In this document: positions 28,183-36,382 of the stretch, in pieces
How the letters are laid out: every line of letters begins with the position of its first letter
Numbering within the stretch: position 1 is the stretch's first letter
Origin: Bacteroidota bacterium
GTDB taxonomy: Bacteria > Bacteroidota > Bacteroidia > Bacteroidales > WCHB1-69
Length of the DNA: 64,000 nucleotides
Reading direction: 5' to 3'
NCBI GenBank assembly: GCA_029570835.1
Contig: JAKPTX010000146.1
Coordinates: 1-64,000 of the forward strand
Program-made: the position numbers and the translations under genes
The notes under the pieces: model-generated
The model's database searches: none
Told to the model about the DNA's origin: nothing
What the model saw: only the letters and a program-made list of their open reading frames with translations

Positions 28183-29037
28183 TTAAAAATCACCTAAAGT
28201 TTCCGGAAGTTGTTGTAAAGCTATTTCCGTTTGTTCATCATTAGGAGCAACACCGTGCCATTTACTCGAACCCATCATAAAATCGACACCCATGCCCATC
28301 TCTGTACGCATCAATATTACAACCGGTTTTTCTTTACCTGTGCGGGATTTAGCCTGATCAAGCATACTCACTACTTCTTGCATTTTATTCCCGTTACCCT
28401 TAAGCACTTCCCAGCCAAAAGCGATCCATTTCTTTTCAAGATCACCTAACGAAATCACTTCTTCAAGTTTACCATCAATCTGAACATTATTATAATCAAC
28501 AATAGCAATTAAATTGTCTATTTTATGTGACGCGGCAAACATGATCGCTTCCCAATTTTGACCCTCTTGTAATTCTCCATCACCAGTCATAACATATACC
28601 AACGAACTATCTTGATCATACTTTTTAGCATAAGCAGCACCCACAGCAACGGATAAACCTTGTCCCAATGATCCAGATGCTATACGTATACCCGGGAGCC
28701 CATGTGACGGAGTAGGATGCCCTTGTAATCGAGAACCCAATTTTCTAAAACCTGCCAATTCAGAGATAGGAAAATATCCTCTCCTAGCCAAAACAGAATA
28801 TAATAATGGTGAAATATGTCCATTAGATAAGAAAAAGAGATCCTCTCCGTTCGTTTCCTGAATAGGTTTATTAATATCAATATTCATTGCATAAAAATAC
28901 AAAGCAGTCATCATATCTGCACACCCCAATGATCCTCCCGGATGTCCCGATTTTGCCATATTGACCATTCTTACAATATCTCTTCTTACCTGCAAGGAGA
29001 TCGATTCTAATTCAAGTATTTTGTCTTTATTGCTCAT
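28183..29037 (-). CDS. Transketolase, N-terminal (ThDP-binding) subunit
   Basis: 284 residues, corresponding only to the first third of a full transketolase. It has the N-terminal AKSGHPGGSLGCADMMTALY block and the ThDP/Mg motif GDGELQEG (152-159) ending in NNVQIDG. Split transketolases need a separate subunit of about 310 residues carrying the pyrimidine-binding and C-terminal domains. That gene is normally adjacent, but here the next gene is an LptF/G-like permease and the previous one an unrelated 167-residue protein. The protein is therefore intact but its partner is not in this window. Confidence 0.93.
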   Translation of the reverse strand: MSNKDKILELESISLQVRRDIVRMVNMAKSGHPGGSLGCADMMTALYFYAMNIDINKPIQETNGEDLFFLSNGHISPLLYSVLARRGYFPISELAGFRKLGSRLQGHPTPSHGLPGIRIASGSLGQGLSVAVGAAYAKKYDQDSSLVYVMTGDGELQEGQNWEAIMFAASHKIDNLIAIVDYNNVQIDGKLEEVISLGDLEKKWIAFGWEVLKGNGNKMQEVVSMLDQAKSRTGKEKPVVILMRTEMGMGVDFMMGSSKWHGVAPNDEQTEIALQQLPETLGDF

Positions 29038-29039
29038 AC

Positions 29040-29543
29040 TTAATTTTCGATTTCGTTTTGATATTTTAATAACATATAGAAGCCTATTAATGTTAAAAGT
29101 TCAATGGGTTCATACAGAGGAGCATCTTTTGATATTTCAATATCCGCTTTCACTATTCCTGAAATAATAGGCTTTATTGTTACTAATATTTGGTTTTTCT
29201 CATTAAGCCAACACCATTGATTTTTATAAAGATTATTCAATTTAAATGTATAGGATATTCCATCGAGGGTTATAACTGTTCCCCCCTTTATATTTAAATA
29301 AGCAATTGCAAGATTTGATTCTAGTTTTTTCAGTCTCAATGTTAGATAAGGATTAAAAAATCCAGATCGTTTAATAGTATAAACATCTTTAGTTGTTTCT
29401 ATGATACCCAATGTCTGTTTATCACTCACTTCTTCCAATGTCCCAAAAAGATCCTCATCATTTTTTAAGTGATATTTCTTTTTAGAAAAATTAGGTTTTT
29501 CGATTGTAAACTTTAAAAACTGAACATTACTAAAGGTTTTCAT
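29040..29543 (-). CDS. Uncharacterised 167-residue protein
   Basis: I do not recognise a family. The protein has no signal peptide, is rich in beta-strand-forming residues and is basic at the start (MKTFSNVQFLKFTIEKPNFS). A hydrophobic segment near the C-terminus (LLTLIGFYMLLKYQ) could be a helix at the membrane or a buried helix. The repeated strand pattern and size faintly recall phospholipid-scramblase/LURP-one-like barrels, but this is a guess. Tightly packed between the HIT gene (6 bp) and the transketolase gene (2 bp). Confidence 0.65.
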   Translation of the reverse strand: MKTFSNVQFLKFTIEKPNFSKKKYHLKNDEDLFGTLEEVSDKQTLGIIETTKDVYTIKRSGFFNPYLTLRLKKLESNLAIAYLNIKGGTVITLDGISYTFKLNNLYKNQWCWLNEKNQILVTIKPIISGIVKADIEISKDAPLYEPIELLTLIGFYMLLKYQNEIEN

Positions 29544-29549
29544 AAAAAA

Positions 29550-29948
29550 TTATTTGATATTATCAGCTATTTCTTTTGCAACTTGACTCATCTCCTCATG
29601 AGACAATTCCACTCTGGGTTTCTTAAAATCTATATCACCAACATCATTGATTGGGACTAAATGAATATGAGTGTGGGGAACTTCCAGTCCTATAACTGCA
29701 ACTCCAATTCTAGCACAAGGTACAACTGACTCAATAGCCTTTGCAATTTTTTTTGCATAAACCATTAGATCAGCTAATACTTTATCCTCAAGATCGAAAA
29801 TATAATCAACAGGTTTTTTAGGGACTACCAAAGTATGCCCAACAGCTAAAGGAGAAATATCTAAAAAAGCATAAAATTGATCATCTTCCGCAACTTTATA
29901 AGAGGGTATTTCTCCATTGATTATTTTTGTAAATAGGGTTTCTGTCAT
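29550..29948 (-). CDS. HIT-family nucleotide hydrolase (HINT-like)
   Basis: 132 residues with the histidine triad HTHIHLVP (His92, His94, His96), the N-terminal LFTKIINGEIPSYKV block and GHTLVVPKK, all typical of Hint-type purine nucleoside phosphoramidases. Cytosolic. Lies 2 bp after greA; the greA-HIT pairing recurs in Bacteroidota. Confidence 0.94.
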   Translation of the reverse strand: MTETLFTKIINGEIPSYKVAEDDQFYAFLDISPLAVGHTLVVPKKPVDYIFDLEDKVLADLMVYAKKIAKAIESVVPCARIGVAVIGLEVPHTHIHLVPINDVGDIDFKKPRVELSHEEMSQVAKEIADNIK

Positions 29949-29950
29949 AA

Positions 29951-30424
29951 TTATCTACTAATTTCTAAAATTTCTAATTCTATTTTACCGGCAGGAACAT
30001 CAATAGATACAATTGTTCCTTGTTCTTTACCCAATAATCCTTTCGCAATAGGGGATGTTACAGAAATTTTTCCACCTTTTAAATCAGATTCAGACTCTGG
30101 AACAAGCGTATAAGTCATTACTTGTCCATTCTTAACATTTTTAAGTTTCACGATAGAATAGAGTAAAATTTTTGAGGTATCTATTTTAGATTCATCGAGA
30201 ATGCGAGCATTAGCAATCAAATTTTTAAGTTTGGTGATTTTTAATTCTAAAAGTCCCTGAGCTTCCTTAGCTGCATCATATTCGGCATTTTCAGAGAGAT
30301 CACCCTTATCTCTTGCTTCTGCAATGGAAGCGGCAATAAGAGGTCTTTGAACTGCTTCCAATTCATTCAACTCCTGTTTTAATGCTTCCAGATGTTCAGC
30401 AGAATAGTAAGTTACTTTATTCAT
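29951..30424 (-). CDS. greA: Transcription elongation factor GreA
   Basis: 157 residues: an N-terminal coiled coil that enters the RNA polymerase secondary channel, with the acidic tip DLSENAEYDAAKEAQ, followed by the FKBP-like C-terminal domain (GGKISVTSPIAKGLLGKEQG). It rescues backtracked polymerase by stimulating transcript cleavage. It is the first gene of the operon running to the U32 gene. I found no TAnnTTTG box in the 27 bp between its start and the upstream terminator hairpin, so the promoter is unresolved. Confidence 0.97.
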   Translation of the reverse strand: MNKVTYYSAEHLEALKQELNELEAVQRPLIAASIAEARDKGDLSENAEYDAAKEAQGLLELKITKLKNLIANARILDESKIDTSKILLYSIVKLKNVKNGQVMTYTLVPESESDLKGGKISVTSPIAKGLLGKEQGTIVSIDVPAGKIELEILEISR

Positions 30425-30451
30425 CTTGTTTATCTTCTTTAATAAATAGAT

Positions 30452-30476
30452 AAAAGAGGCTGTTAAGCCTCCTTTG
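30452..30476 (-). terminator. Intrinsic terminator after the PorV-family gene
   Basis: On the minus strand the six-base-pair stem GAGGCT/AGCCTC with loop TAAC is extended by AAA/TTT past one bulged G. It ends in TTTT. It lies 30 bp after the PorV-family stop codon and before greA, closing the three-gene receptor/T9SS unit. Confidence 0.7.
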
Positions 30477-30505
30477 TAGAAAAAATTATATATTGAACTA
30501 GAATA

Positions 30506-31672
30506 TTATAAAGCGAGTTTTAATCCGATATAGTGGTTCCCACTCCATCTATTGGTAAATCTATACCCATAATCAAGATAAAGAACTGATTTATCATTTG
30601 TTTTGGACATAGGAATACCGAAAGTTACTCCAACAGAAGGTCCGGAATAAAAAGTCTTAGTCGTTTCTATGTTAAATTGACCTGCTTCATAACTATAACC
30701 GGCACGGAACATAGCATAATTCTTAAAGCCATATTCAACACCAACTGCGAAAATATCATTCGAATAAGCATTTGCAATAAAAGCACCTGCAAAAGTAATT
30801 CTATGAATAGCATCATCACGAGTTAAGTCTGCATCCCTTAACTCTCTTTTATCTAATCCGGCATATTCCTTACCAAAGAAAAGAAAATCATAAGATGCTC
30901 CAAGAACTAAACATGCAGGTAAAACAGCTTCTGCAGATCTTGTTTCAAGGGTAAGTTCAACATCTGAGTGTGCAGGATTCGCTCTCAAAGAAATACCATC
31001 TCCTTGATAATAGGTTGGTAATCCTAAGTTTTTCAGAGTTACTCCAATTTTAAAGTTCGAAAAGATTCCGGTAACATACTGAATACCCGCATCAATTGCA
31101 ACACCGGTAGAAACTAAGTCGGAAATAGATTCATTTATAATCTTAATTCCAATCCCCCCTTTAACATATCTATTAAATGAATATGCATAATGGAGTCCGA
31201 TATAATTTAGTTTCGGAGAAAAAATTGCTGATGTTCCATCAGGTTGTTCAACAGTAGTTACAGGAATATCTCCAAAATTCATATTAAAGACAGAAATTCC
31301 AAGAGTCCCGAGTGATTTTTTAACTCCTGTTTCTTTATCTGTTCTATAAAGAGCCTGAACTAATCCAAAAGCATTTATTGATATACCTGCACCTGAACCG
31401 GCTAAATATTGGGTTCTGGTAATACCTACTTCGGTCTTGTTAAGAATGGCAATACCTGCCACATTTGTAAAGATAGACTCTAAGCCTCTTACTTCAGCAA
31501 CACTTGCTCCACCCCAACCATTAGTTCGAGCCCATGGATCAATTAACAAGTGTTGTGCACCGGCCTGACCTGAACGGTCACTATTTCCCGCTAAAGATTG
31601 ATATGATGAAAATATCAATGTAAGAGAAAAAATGATTGTTACTATTTTAATTATATTCTTCATATATTTCAT
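30506..31672 (-). CDS. PorV/PorQ-family outer-membrane barrel protein
   Basis: 388 residues with a signal peptide (about 1-28, cut after SLA). The PorV-type N-terminus reads AGAQHLLIDPWARTNGWGGA and is followed by NVAGIAILNKTEVGITRTQYL; regular beta-strands end in a terminal LKLAL. PorV (LptO) in P. gingivalis shuttles T9SS substrates from the translocon to the sortase. This copy lies 22 bp after a giant T9SS-sorted protein, so it may be a dedicated shuttle or partner for that protein rather than the general PorV; no other full PorV is visible in the window. Promoter unshared with greA because of the hairpin between them. Confidence 0.85.
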   Translation of the reverse strand: MKYMKNIIKIVTIIFSLTLIFSSYQSLAGNSDRSGQAGAQHLLIDPWARTNGWGGASVAEVRGLESIFTNVAGIAILNKTEVGITRTQYLAGSGAGISINAFGLVQALYRTDKETGVKKSLGTLGISVFNMNFGDIPVTTVEQPDGTSAIFSPKLNYIGLHYAYSFNRYVKGGIGIKIINESISDLVSTGVAIDAGIQYVTGIFSNFKIGVTLKNLGLPTYYQGDGISLRANPAHSDVELTLETRSAEAVLPACLVLGASYDFLFFGKEYAGLDKRELRDADLTRDDAIHRITFAGAFIANAYSNDIFAVGVEYGFKNYAMFRAGYSYEAGQFNIETTKTFYSGPSVGVTFGIPMSKTNDKSVLYLDYGYRFTNRWSGNHYIGLKLAL

Positions 31673-31694
31673 TATTTACGTTATAAATTAACAA

Positions 31695-34600
31695 TTAGAA
31701 TGCATTTAAGTCAGTTGGGCGCATAGCACAGAAGAATTTAAGTGTTCTCTCTCCGATTCCCGGAGCCTTAACATGAATAATATAAACTCCTCCGGCAATT
31801 GGAATAGCAGCATCGTTCTTCAAATCCCAGGTAACGAAAGTTGACCCGGAATCACCTTTTGAAATCTTCTTAATCAGTGTACCACTCACTGTAAAGATGG
31901 AAATATCGCACACCTCAGGAAGATTTGTGATTTTAACATAAGTTTCAATTGCTGTTGACTCATAAGCTGAGAATCCATAATAAGGATTAGGTACGATATT
32001 AATCTTTTCAAGAATAGCATCGTGTACACTAACTTCCTTCACAGACGGTGCAATATTCTTAGTAGTAAATGTATAGAGTGGATAACCTTTATTTGGGAGT
32101 GATTCAGCAAGTGCCGCATCATTAATCCATCTAGAATTGAATCTCCAATAAGGTCTTGTAACACGAAGTTTAACTTTCACATCATTAGATAACCAATTTT
32201 CTTCTTGATAGGGCGCCGGCATTGGAATACTTGTCCACATTACATTACTAAACAGCTGCATTTTAAACTGTTTTCTTCTTTCTAACATTTGACCGATAAC
32301 ATCATCATCTATAGCTAATACTTGAGAGAACTTAGCGTTTGCCCATTCACATTCATCATAAGGTCCACAATCAAACCATGGATAATCTTTCCCAGCATAT
32401 TGGAAATTACCACCATGATTGATCCCATTACTAGGAGCAGGAGGATATCCTTCATCATTCCAATTTCTTGTTCTAAATGGGAATCTATAAATTGATGAAG
32501 CTGTATTACCGGCACTATTCATAATGTAAATATAGTGTCTTCCTCCCCATACCAATTTCGCATCAAATGCCGGATCTCCTCCATAAGGATGATATGGATT
32601 ATCAAAAATCTCTCTCATTGCATTATAAGTTGCCTCATTAATAGGCTTACCTTCTCCATCAATAGCCCACACGTTACAAGGATTGAAAATCATATCCGCA
32701 CCATTATAATCAGGTAAAGAAGAGTCTTCACTGAACATAATATTCAAACGTTCACCGGTTTCCACATTAATAGCATATCCTGGGAACCATCCGAATCCTT
32801 CACCTGTACCATCAGGTTTGCCATCCTTACCAACTGATGGAGCCTTACGTGGTTCATGTCTTAGAGCATTACCTTCTGATAAATTTTTATCATCACATGC
32901 TTCTAATACAAGACAACGAGTCCATTTCGATTTATCGGGAGTTAATACCACATCCACTGAGTACAGGTTGATCATCGTAAAATTATAACCGGGAGTATTC
33001 GGTAGAGCTTTTGGCGATGTGAAGTCAAAGTAGGATGGCTTTGGCTCAATCAATTGACCATTAATATCGTATTGTTTATCCGGGATAACATATTTAGCTT
33101 GCGGTCCTCCATCGTATGGAGAAGAAAGAATATAAGGAGCCCAGGTTTTTCCAACCATATTTTCAAATTGTTCTTTAGGGTCTTTCCATGCACGAGTTTT
33201 CCTTGGATTACCATCCTGAATGGCTACCGGATAATGCATATCTTCAGTTCTCCATTTATGGTATTCATCTTCGGCACCATCTTGAGCAGAATCTTCGGTC
33301 CACGGTCCAACTGCTTGAACTCCACAACGAATCCAATTGGAAGGATAGGTGCCATCTGTGTCTCTCACTCCTGATAACCAAGGTTTGGAAGGATCCTGAT
33401 ATTCAATGGATGAACCCACATGATCAACTTGTCCATACCAAAATTTGTTCACATAATTATATCCTGCAGGGGATTCTAAAATCCAATCATAAATCTCCTC
33501 TTGATGAGTCTTAAAATCATAGTTTTCGATATTAATGGCTATACCAAGAGGTAAGAAAAGTTGTTCGTTAGTAACAGAGATAGATTTATGCGAAGGAATT
33601 ACTCTCATAGCAGTACCATCAGGATTCTTATAGCCTAATTTTACAATCTCCTCATCAGTAACATTATTCGCAAATTCAAGAACCCATGTCGCATTATCAG
33701 TTACATCAACAGCCGCTGAATCAGATTCAATAAATCTAATTATATAATCAAGAGGTTGGACTTTAAGAGGGTCAATCACTTTAATTGAAAGAGGACCATG
33801 ATTGTTTTTATAAGTAAGATTATTAACAGTCCAACTTCCATCATCACCTCCTGCCATAATTTTATCAATTGTTTCATCGGTTAGGTCAACAAAATTACCA
33901 CCATTACCCTGACCTTGGATACGAGTAATCATTGGTATTGTTCCATAAGTTGAGTTAAGAACTGTTCCTTCATTATGTGATGTTGATGGATGGGGTATTG
34001 CCGCAACTGATTTAATCGGTTTACCTCCGGAAGCTTTTCTACCTGAGAGAAAAACAGTCTTCTGTCCTTGAAGACCATCAGGAATATCAGGATTAATAGA
34101 AAATGGAGCAAATTCATTATATGCGTACGCTATAGCAATAAAATAATAAGTCTTATAATTAACCAATTTCTTAGAGCCGATAGCAAACGCATCTTCTGTA
34201 ATTCTGAATGAGTGAGAAATTCCCTCATTTTTACCGTTTACTTTTTCAACAGGAACAGAAGTTCCAAGAGCATCATTGTATTCCCAATTAATTAATTGAC
34301 CAATTGGACTACCATTCTCTCTAAAATTTTTAATATCACACTGTGCAACCAATCTGGATTTTTCAGCATCATAGATTTCAGAAATACTTACATCTTTGTT
34401 TTTCAATTGGAATATCATATACCCTTCAAATCTATATTTATTGTCAGCTAGACTATCGGTTCCCGGTATATGATCCGGAATCTGTGCATCAACTTCTTCA
34501 TATTGTTCCAAATAGTTATTACTAATCGGATCATCATTAGTTAAATAAAGAATCAACTCATTATCCAATTCCCTAATTGTTAACTGTGGAGCATCCGGTC

Positions 34601-36350
34601 CATCCAACACTTTAAAACAGTTTTCAAAAAGAGCCTGACACTTATCATCAGCAATTTTTAACAATTCCACTGATGCCCATGCACCTCCTTGAGAAGCTCT
34701 TGCCCAAGGAATACCCACAGTAATATAGTTTACACTACCGGCTTTCAAAGTAAAAGGTCCGGCAGATTGCATAAATCTTCTATCAAAAGGAGCATTTCCA
34801 ACATTGGCTTCAGTCCAGGTACCATCGCCTCCGGCAACAGGTGCGGGTTGAACTCCTTTTGTTCCCCAATTACAAGGGTCTGTACTACCCGGAAACATAA
34901 AGTCACACTCTACACCACCGGTCTTATGTGCATTGCCTCCCCATTGCATTTTTGTACCATCTTTCCAAATACCTCTCAAAAAATTATAGTATTCAAAAGC
35001 ATCGTGGGGGTCACCTCTTTGTGAATTATCATTATCATGGTATACAAATCTTCTCATACCGTAACGCTCATTATCAACTATAGAGTCACCGAAGTTAACC
35101 CCGTTAATAGCCATCTGATCGTTATAATAACCTGTGATCTCTTCACTATTTACAAATTTTTCACAATATCCGGTAGCTCCTATTGAATCTCTATAAAATT
35201 TCGGATTATCCCTATCGTCCGGATCAATATAAGGTCCTTGGAAAAAGTCAACTCCAACTGCTGGTGGTTGTGCACCATAATGTTGTGGCAAACCTTGTCC
35301 ATCAACCTCGCGTCCATTATAACAATACCCTAATCCTCTTAAAACATCACAACCAACATAGTCGTCATCAGCCCAACCTAAATCCGGGTCAACCCATTGG
35401 GAGAAATAGGTATTTGTCAAAGTAAAAGTAGATCTGTTGATAATTTCATAAGAGTAAAAGGTCATGTTATTCAACTCATCATTAGTTGCAAATGCAAAAG
35501 CTTGACCTCTAATTTCCAATCCAATTGGGTCTCCATTGGACTCAGTATGCGGACCTCCTTTATCGTTAAAAATCCAAAATAAAGTCTCATCCCCTTTTAA
35601 AACGTGGTCAGCATAGATCATTTTATTATCATAACCATAACGATCTTTAATCCAAGTTCTTTCAGGAGTCCAAGGGAGCAAATCTTGAGCTGCCAAAGCA
35701 ATATTTTGAGGCGTCCAAGGACACAACTCATTAGACAAGTCGTAATAAGGATAATCCCCTGCATTATAATCATAAACTCCATCTTCATTGACATCTCTAA
35801 AAGGGGCAAGATAGTAAGATTGTCCATCTTCACCGTGTGCCGGCCATTGCGTAATACTTGAAGGAGGGGTATATGTAGGATCACCTGAAAGGTGAGCAGC
35901 AATATGAGCTTCCACTTCGGCACGTGTAATTTTAAAGTGTTTATCATATTTACTACATGTTTGTTGAGAAATTGATGCTCCTTCAACAGTAAGAGGACCG
36001 GTCCAGTAGTCATCTCCATTTTGGCGGAATCTCACTGCTGCCAACTTCAACTGACCGCTGACATCCTGTCCACCAATCCACAAAGCAGCAGCAAACATTG
36101 GGGTTTTTCCACTCCCTCTAGGAACTTCATATTGTGCGATCTCTTTAAACCACATTGTACCATTGGTCTCAATATAAGCTCTAACATTATTTATTGTCAG
36201 CTGATTTGAGTTCGTCGCTGGTAAACAGGTTGCCGATTCTTTTTGAACCGGAGCTTGAATAGTGCCAACATACTTTTTTGCAGATAGCGGAAGTGTCGCC
36301 ATTACTACAAAAAGTATCGTTAATACAAAAAATTTTCTTTTAATATTCAT
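31695..36350 (-). CDS. Giant T9SS-sorted surface protein of unknown function
   Basis: 1551 residues from the chosen start MNIKRKFFVL, which gives a clean signal peptide (cut after LSA); the frame also offers an ATG six codons earlier, at 36368. The body is acidic and rich in Trp, Tyr, Asp-Gly and Pro, with many calcium-type DxDxDG-like stretches (DVNEDGVYDYNAGDYPYY). No catalytic domain is recognised. The last 90 residues resemble a sorting domain (INIVPNPYYG, then VSGTLIKKI, GGVYIIHV), but the end RPTDLNAF differs from the usual Lys-rich finish of type A domains. It lies between a TonB-dependent receptor (14-32 bp) and a PorV-family gene (22 bp). A surface-exposed partner of the receptor is the leading inference. 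Confidence 0.8.
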   Translation of the reverse strand: MNIKRKFFVLTILFVVMATLPLSAKKYVGTIQAPVQKESATCLPATNSNQLTINNVRAYIETNGTMWFKEIAQYEVPRGSGKTPMFAAALWIGGQDVSGQLKLAAVRFRQNGDDYWTGPLTVEGASISQQTCSKYDKHFKITRAEVEAHIAAHLSGDPTYTPPSSITQWPAHGEDGQSYYLAPFRDVNEDGVYDYNAGDYPYYDLSNELCPWTPQNIALAAQDLLPWTPERTWIKDRYGYDNKMIYADHVLKGDETLFWIFNDKGGPHTESNGDPIGLEIRGQAFAFATNDELNNMTFYSYEIINRSTFTLTNTYFSQWVDPDLGWADDDYVGCDVLRGLGYCYNGREVDGQGLPQHYGAQPPAVGVDFFQGPYIDPDDRDNPKFYRDSIGATGYCEKFVNSEEITGYYNDQMAINGVNFGDSIVDNERYGMRRFVYHDNDNSQRGDPHDAFEYYNFLRGIWKDGTKMQWGGNAHKTGGVECDFMFPGSTDPCNWGTKGVQPAPVAGGDGTWTEANVGNAPFDRRFMQSAGPFTLKAGSVNYITVGIPWARASQGGAWASVELLKIADDKCQALFENCFKVLDGPDAPQLTIRELDNELILYLTNDDPISNNYLEQYEEVDAQIPDHIPGTDSLADNKYRFEGYMIFQLKNKDVSISEIYDAEKSRLVAQCDIKNFRENGSPIGQLINWEYNDALGTSVPVEKVNGKNEGISHSFRITEDAFAIGSKKLVNYKTYYFIAIAYAYNEFAPFSINPDIPDGLQGQKTVFLSGRKASGGKPIKSVAAIPHPSTSHNEGTVLNSTYGTIPMITRIQGQGNGGNFVDLTDETIDKIMAGGDDGSWTVNNLTYKNNHGPLSIKVIDPLKVQPLDYIIRFIESDSAAVDVTDNATWVLEFANNVTDEEIVKLGYKNPDGTAMRVIPSHKSISVTNEQLFLPLGIAINIENYDFKTHQEEIYDWILESPAGYNYVNKFWYGQVDHVGSSIEYQDPSKPWLSGVRDTDGTYPSNWIRCGVQAVGPWTEDSAQDGAEDEYHKWRTEDMHYPVAIQDGNPRKTRAWKDPKEQFENMVGKTWAPYILSSPYDGGPQAKYVIPDKQYDINGQLIEPKPSYFDFTSPKALPNTPGYNFTMINLYSVDVVLTPDKSKWTRCLVLEACDDKNLSEGNALRHEPRKAPSVGKDGKPDGTGEGFGWFPGYAINVETGERLNIMFSEDSSLPDYNGADMIFNPCNVWAIDGEGKPINEATYNAMREIFDNPYHPYGGDPAFDAKLVWGGRHYIYIMNSAGNTASSIYRFPFRTRNWNDEGYPPAPSNGINHGGNFQYAGKDYPWFDCGPYDECEWANAKFSQVLAIDDDVIGQMLERRKQFKMQLFSNVMWTSIPMPAPYQEENWLSNDVKVKLRVTRPYWRFNSRWINDAALAESLPNKGYPLYTFTTKNIAPSVKEVSVHDAILEKINIVPNPYYGFSAYESTAIETYVKITNLPEVCDISIFTVSGTLIKKISKGDSGSTFVTWDLKNDAAIPIAGGVYIIHVKAPGIGERTLKFFCAMRPTDLNAF

Positions 36351-36382
36351 AGTATTATAATTTTTCATTGAAACCTTGGTGA

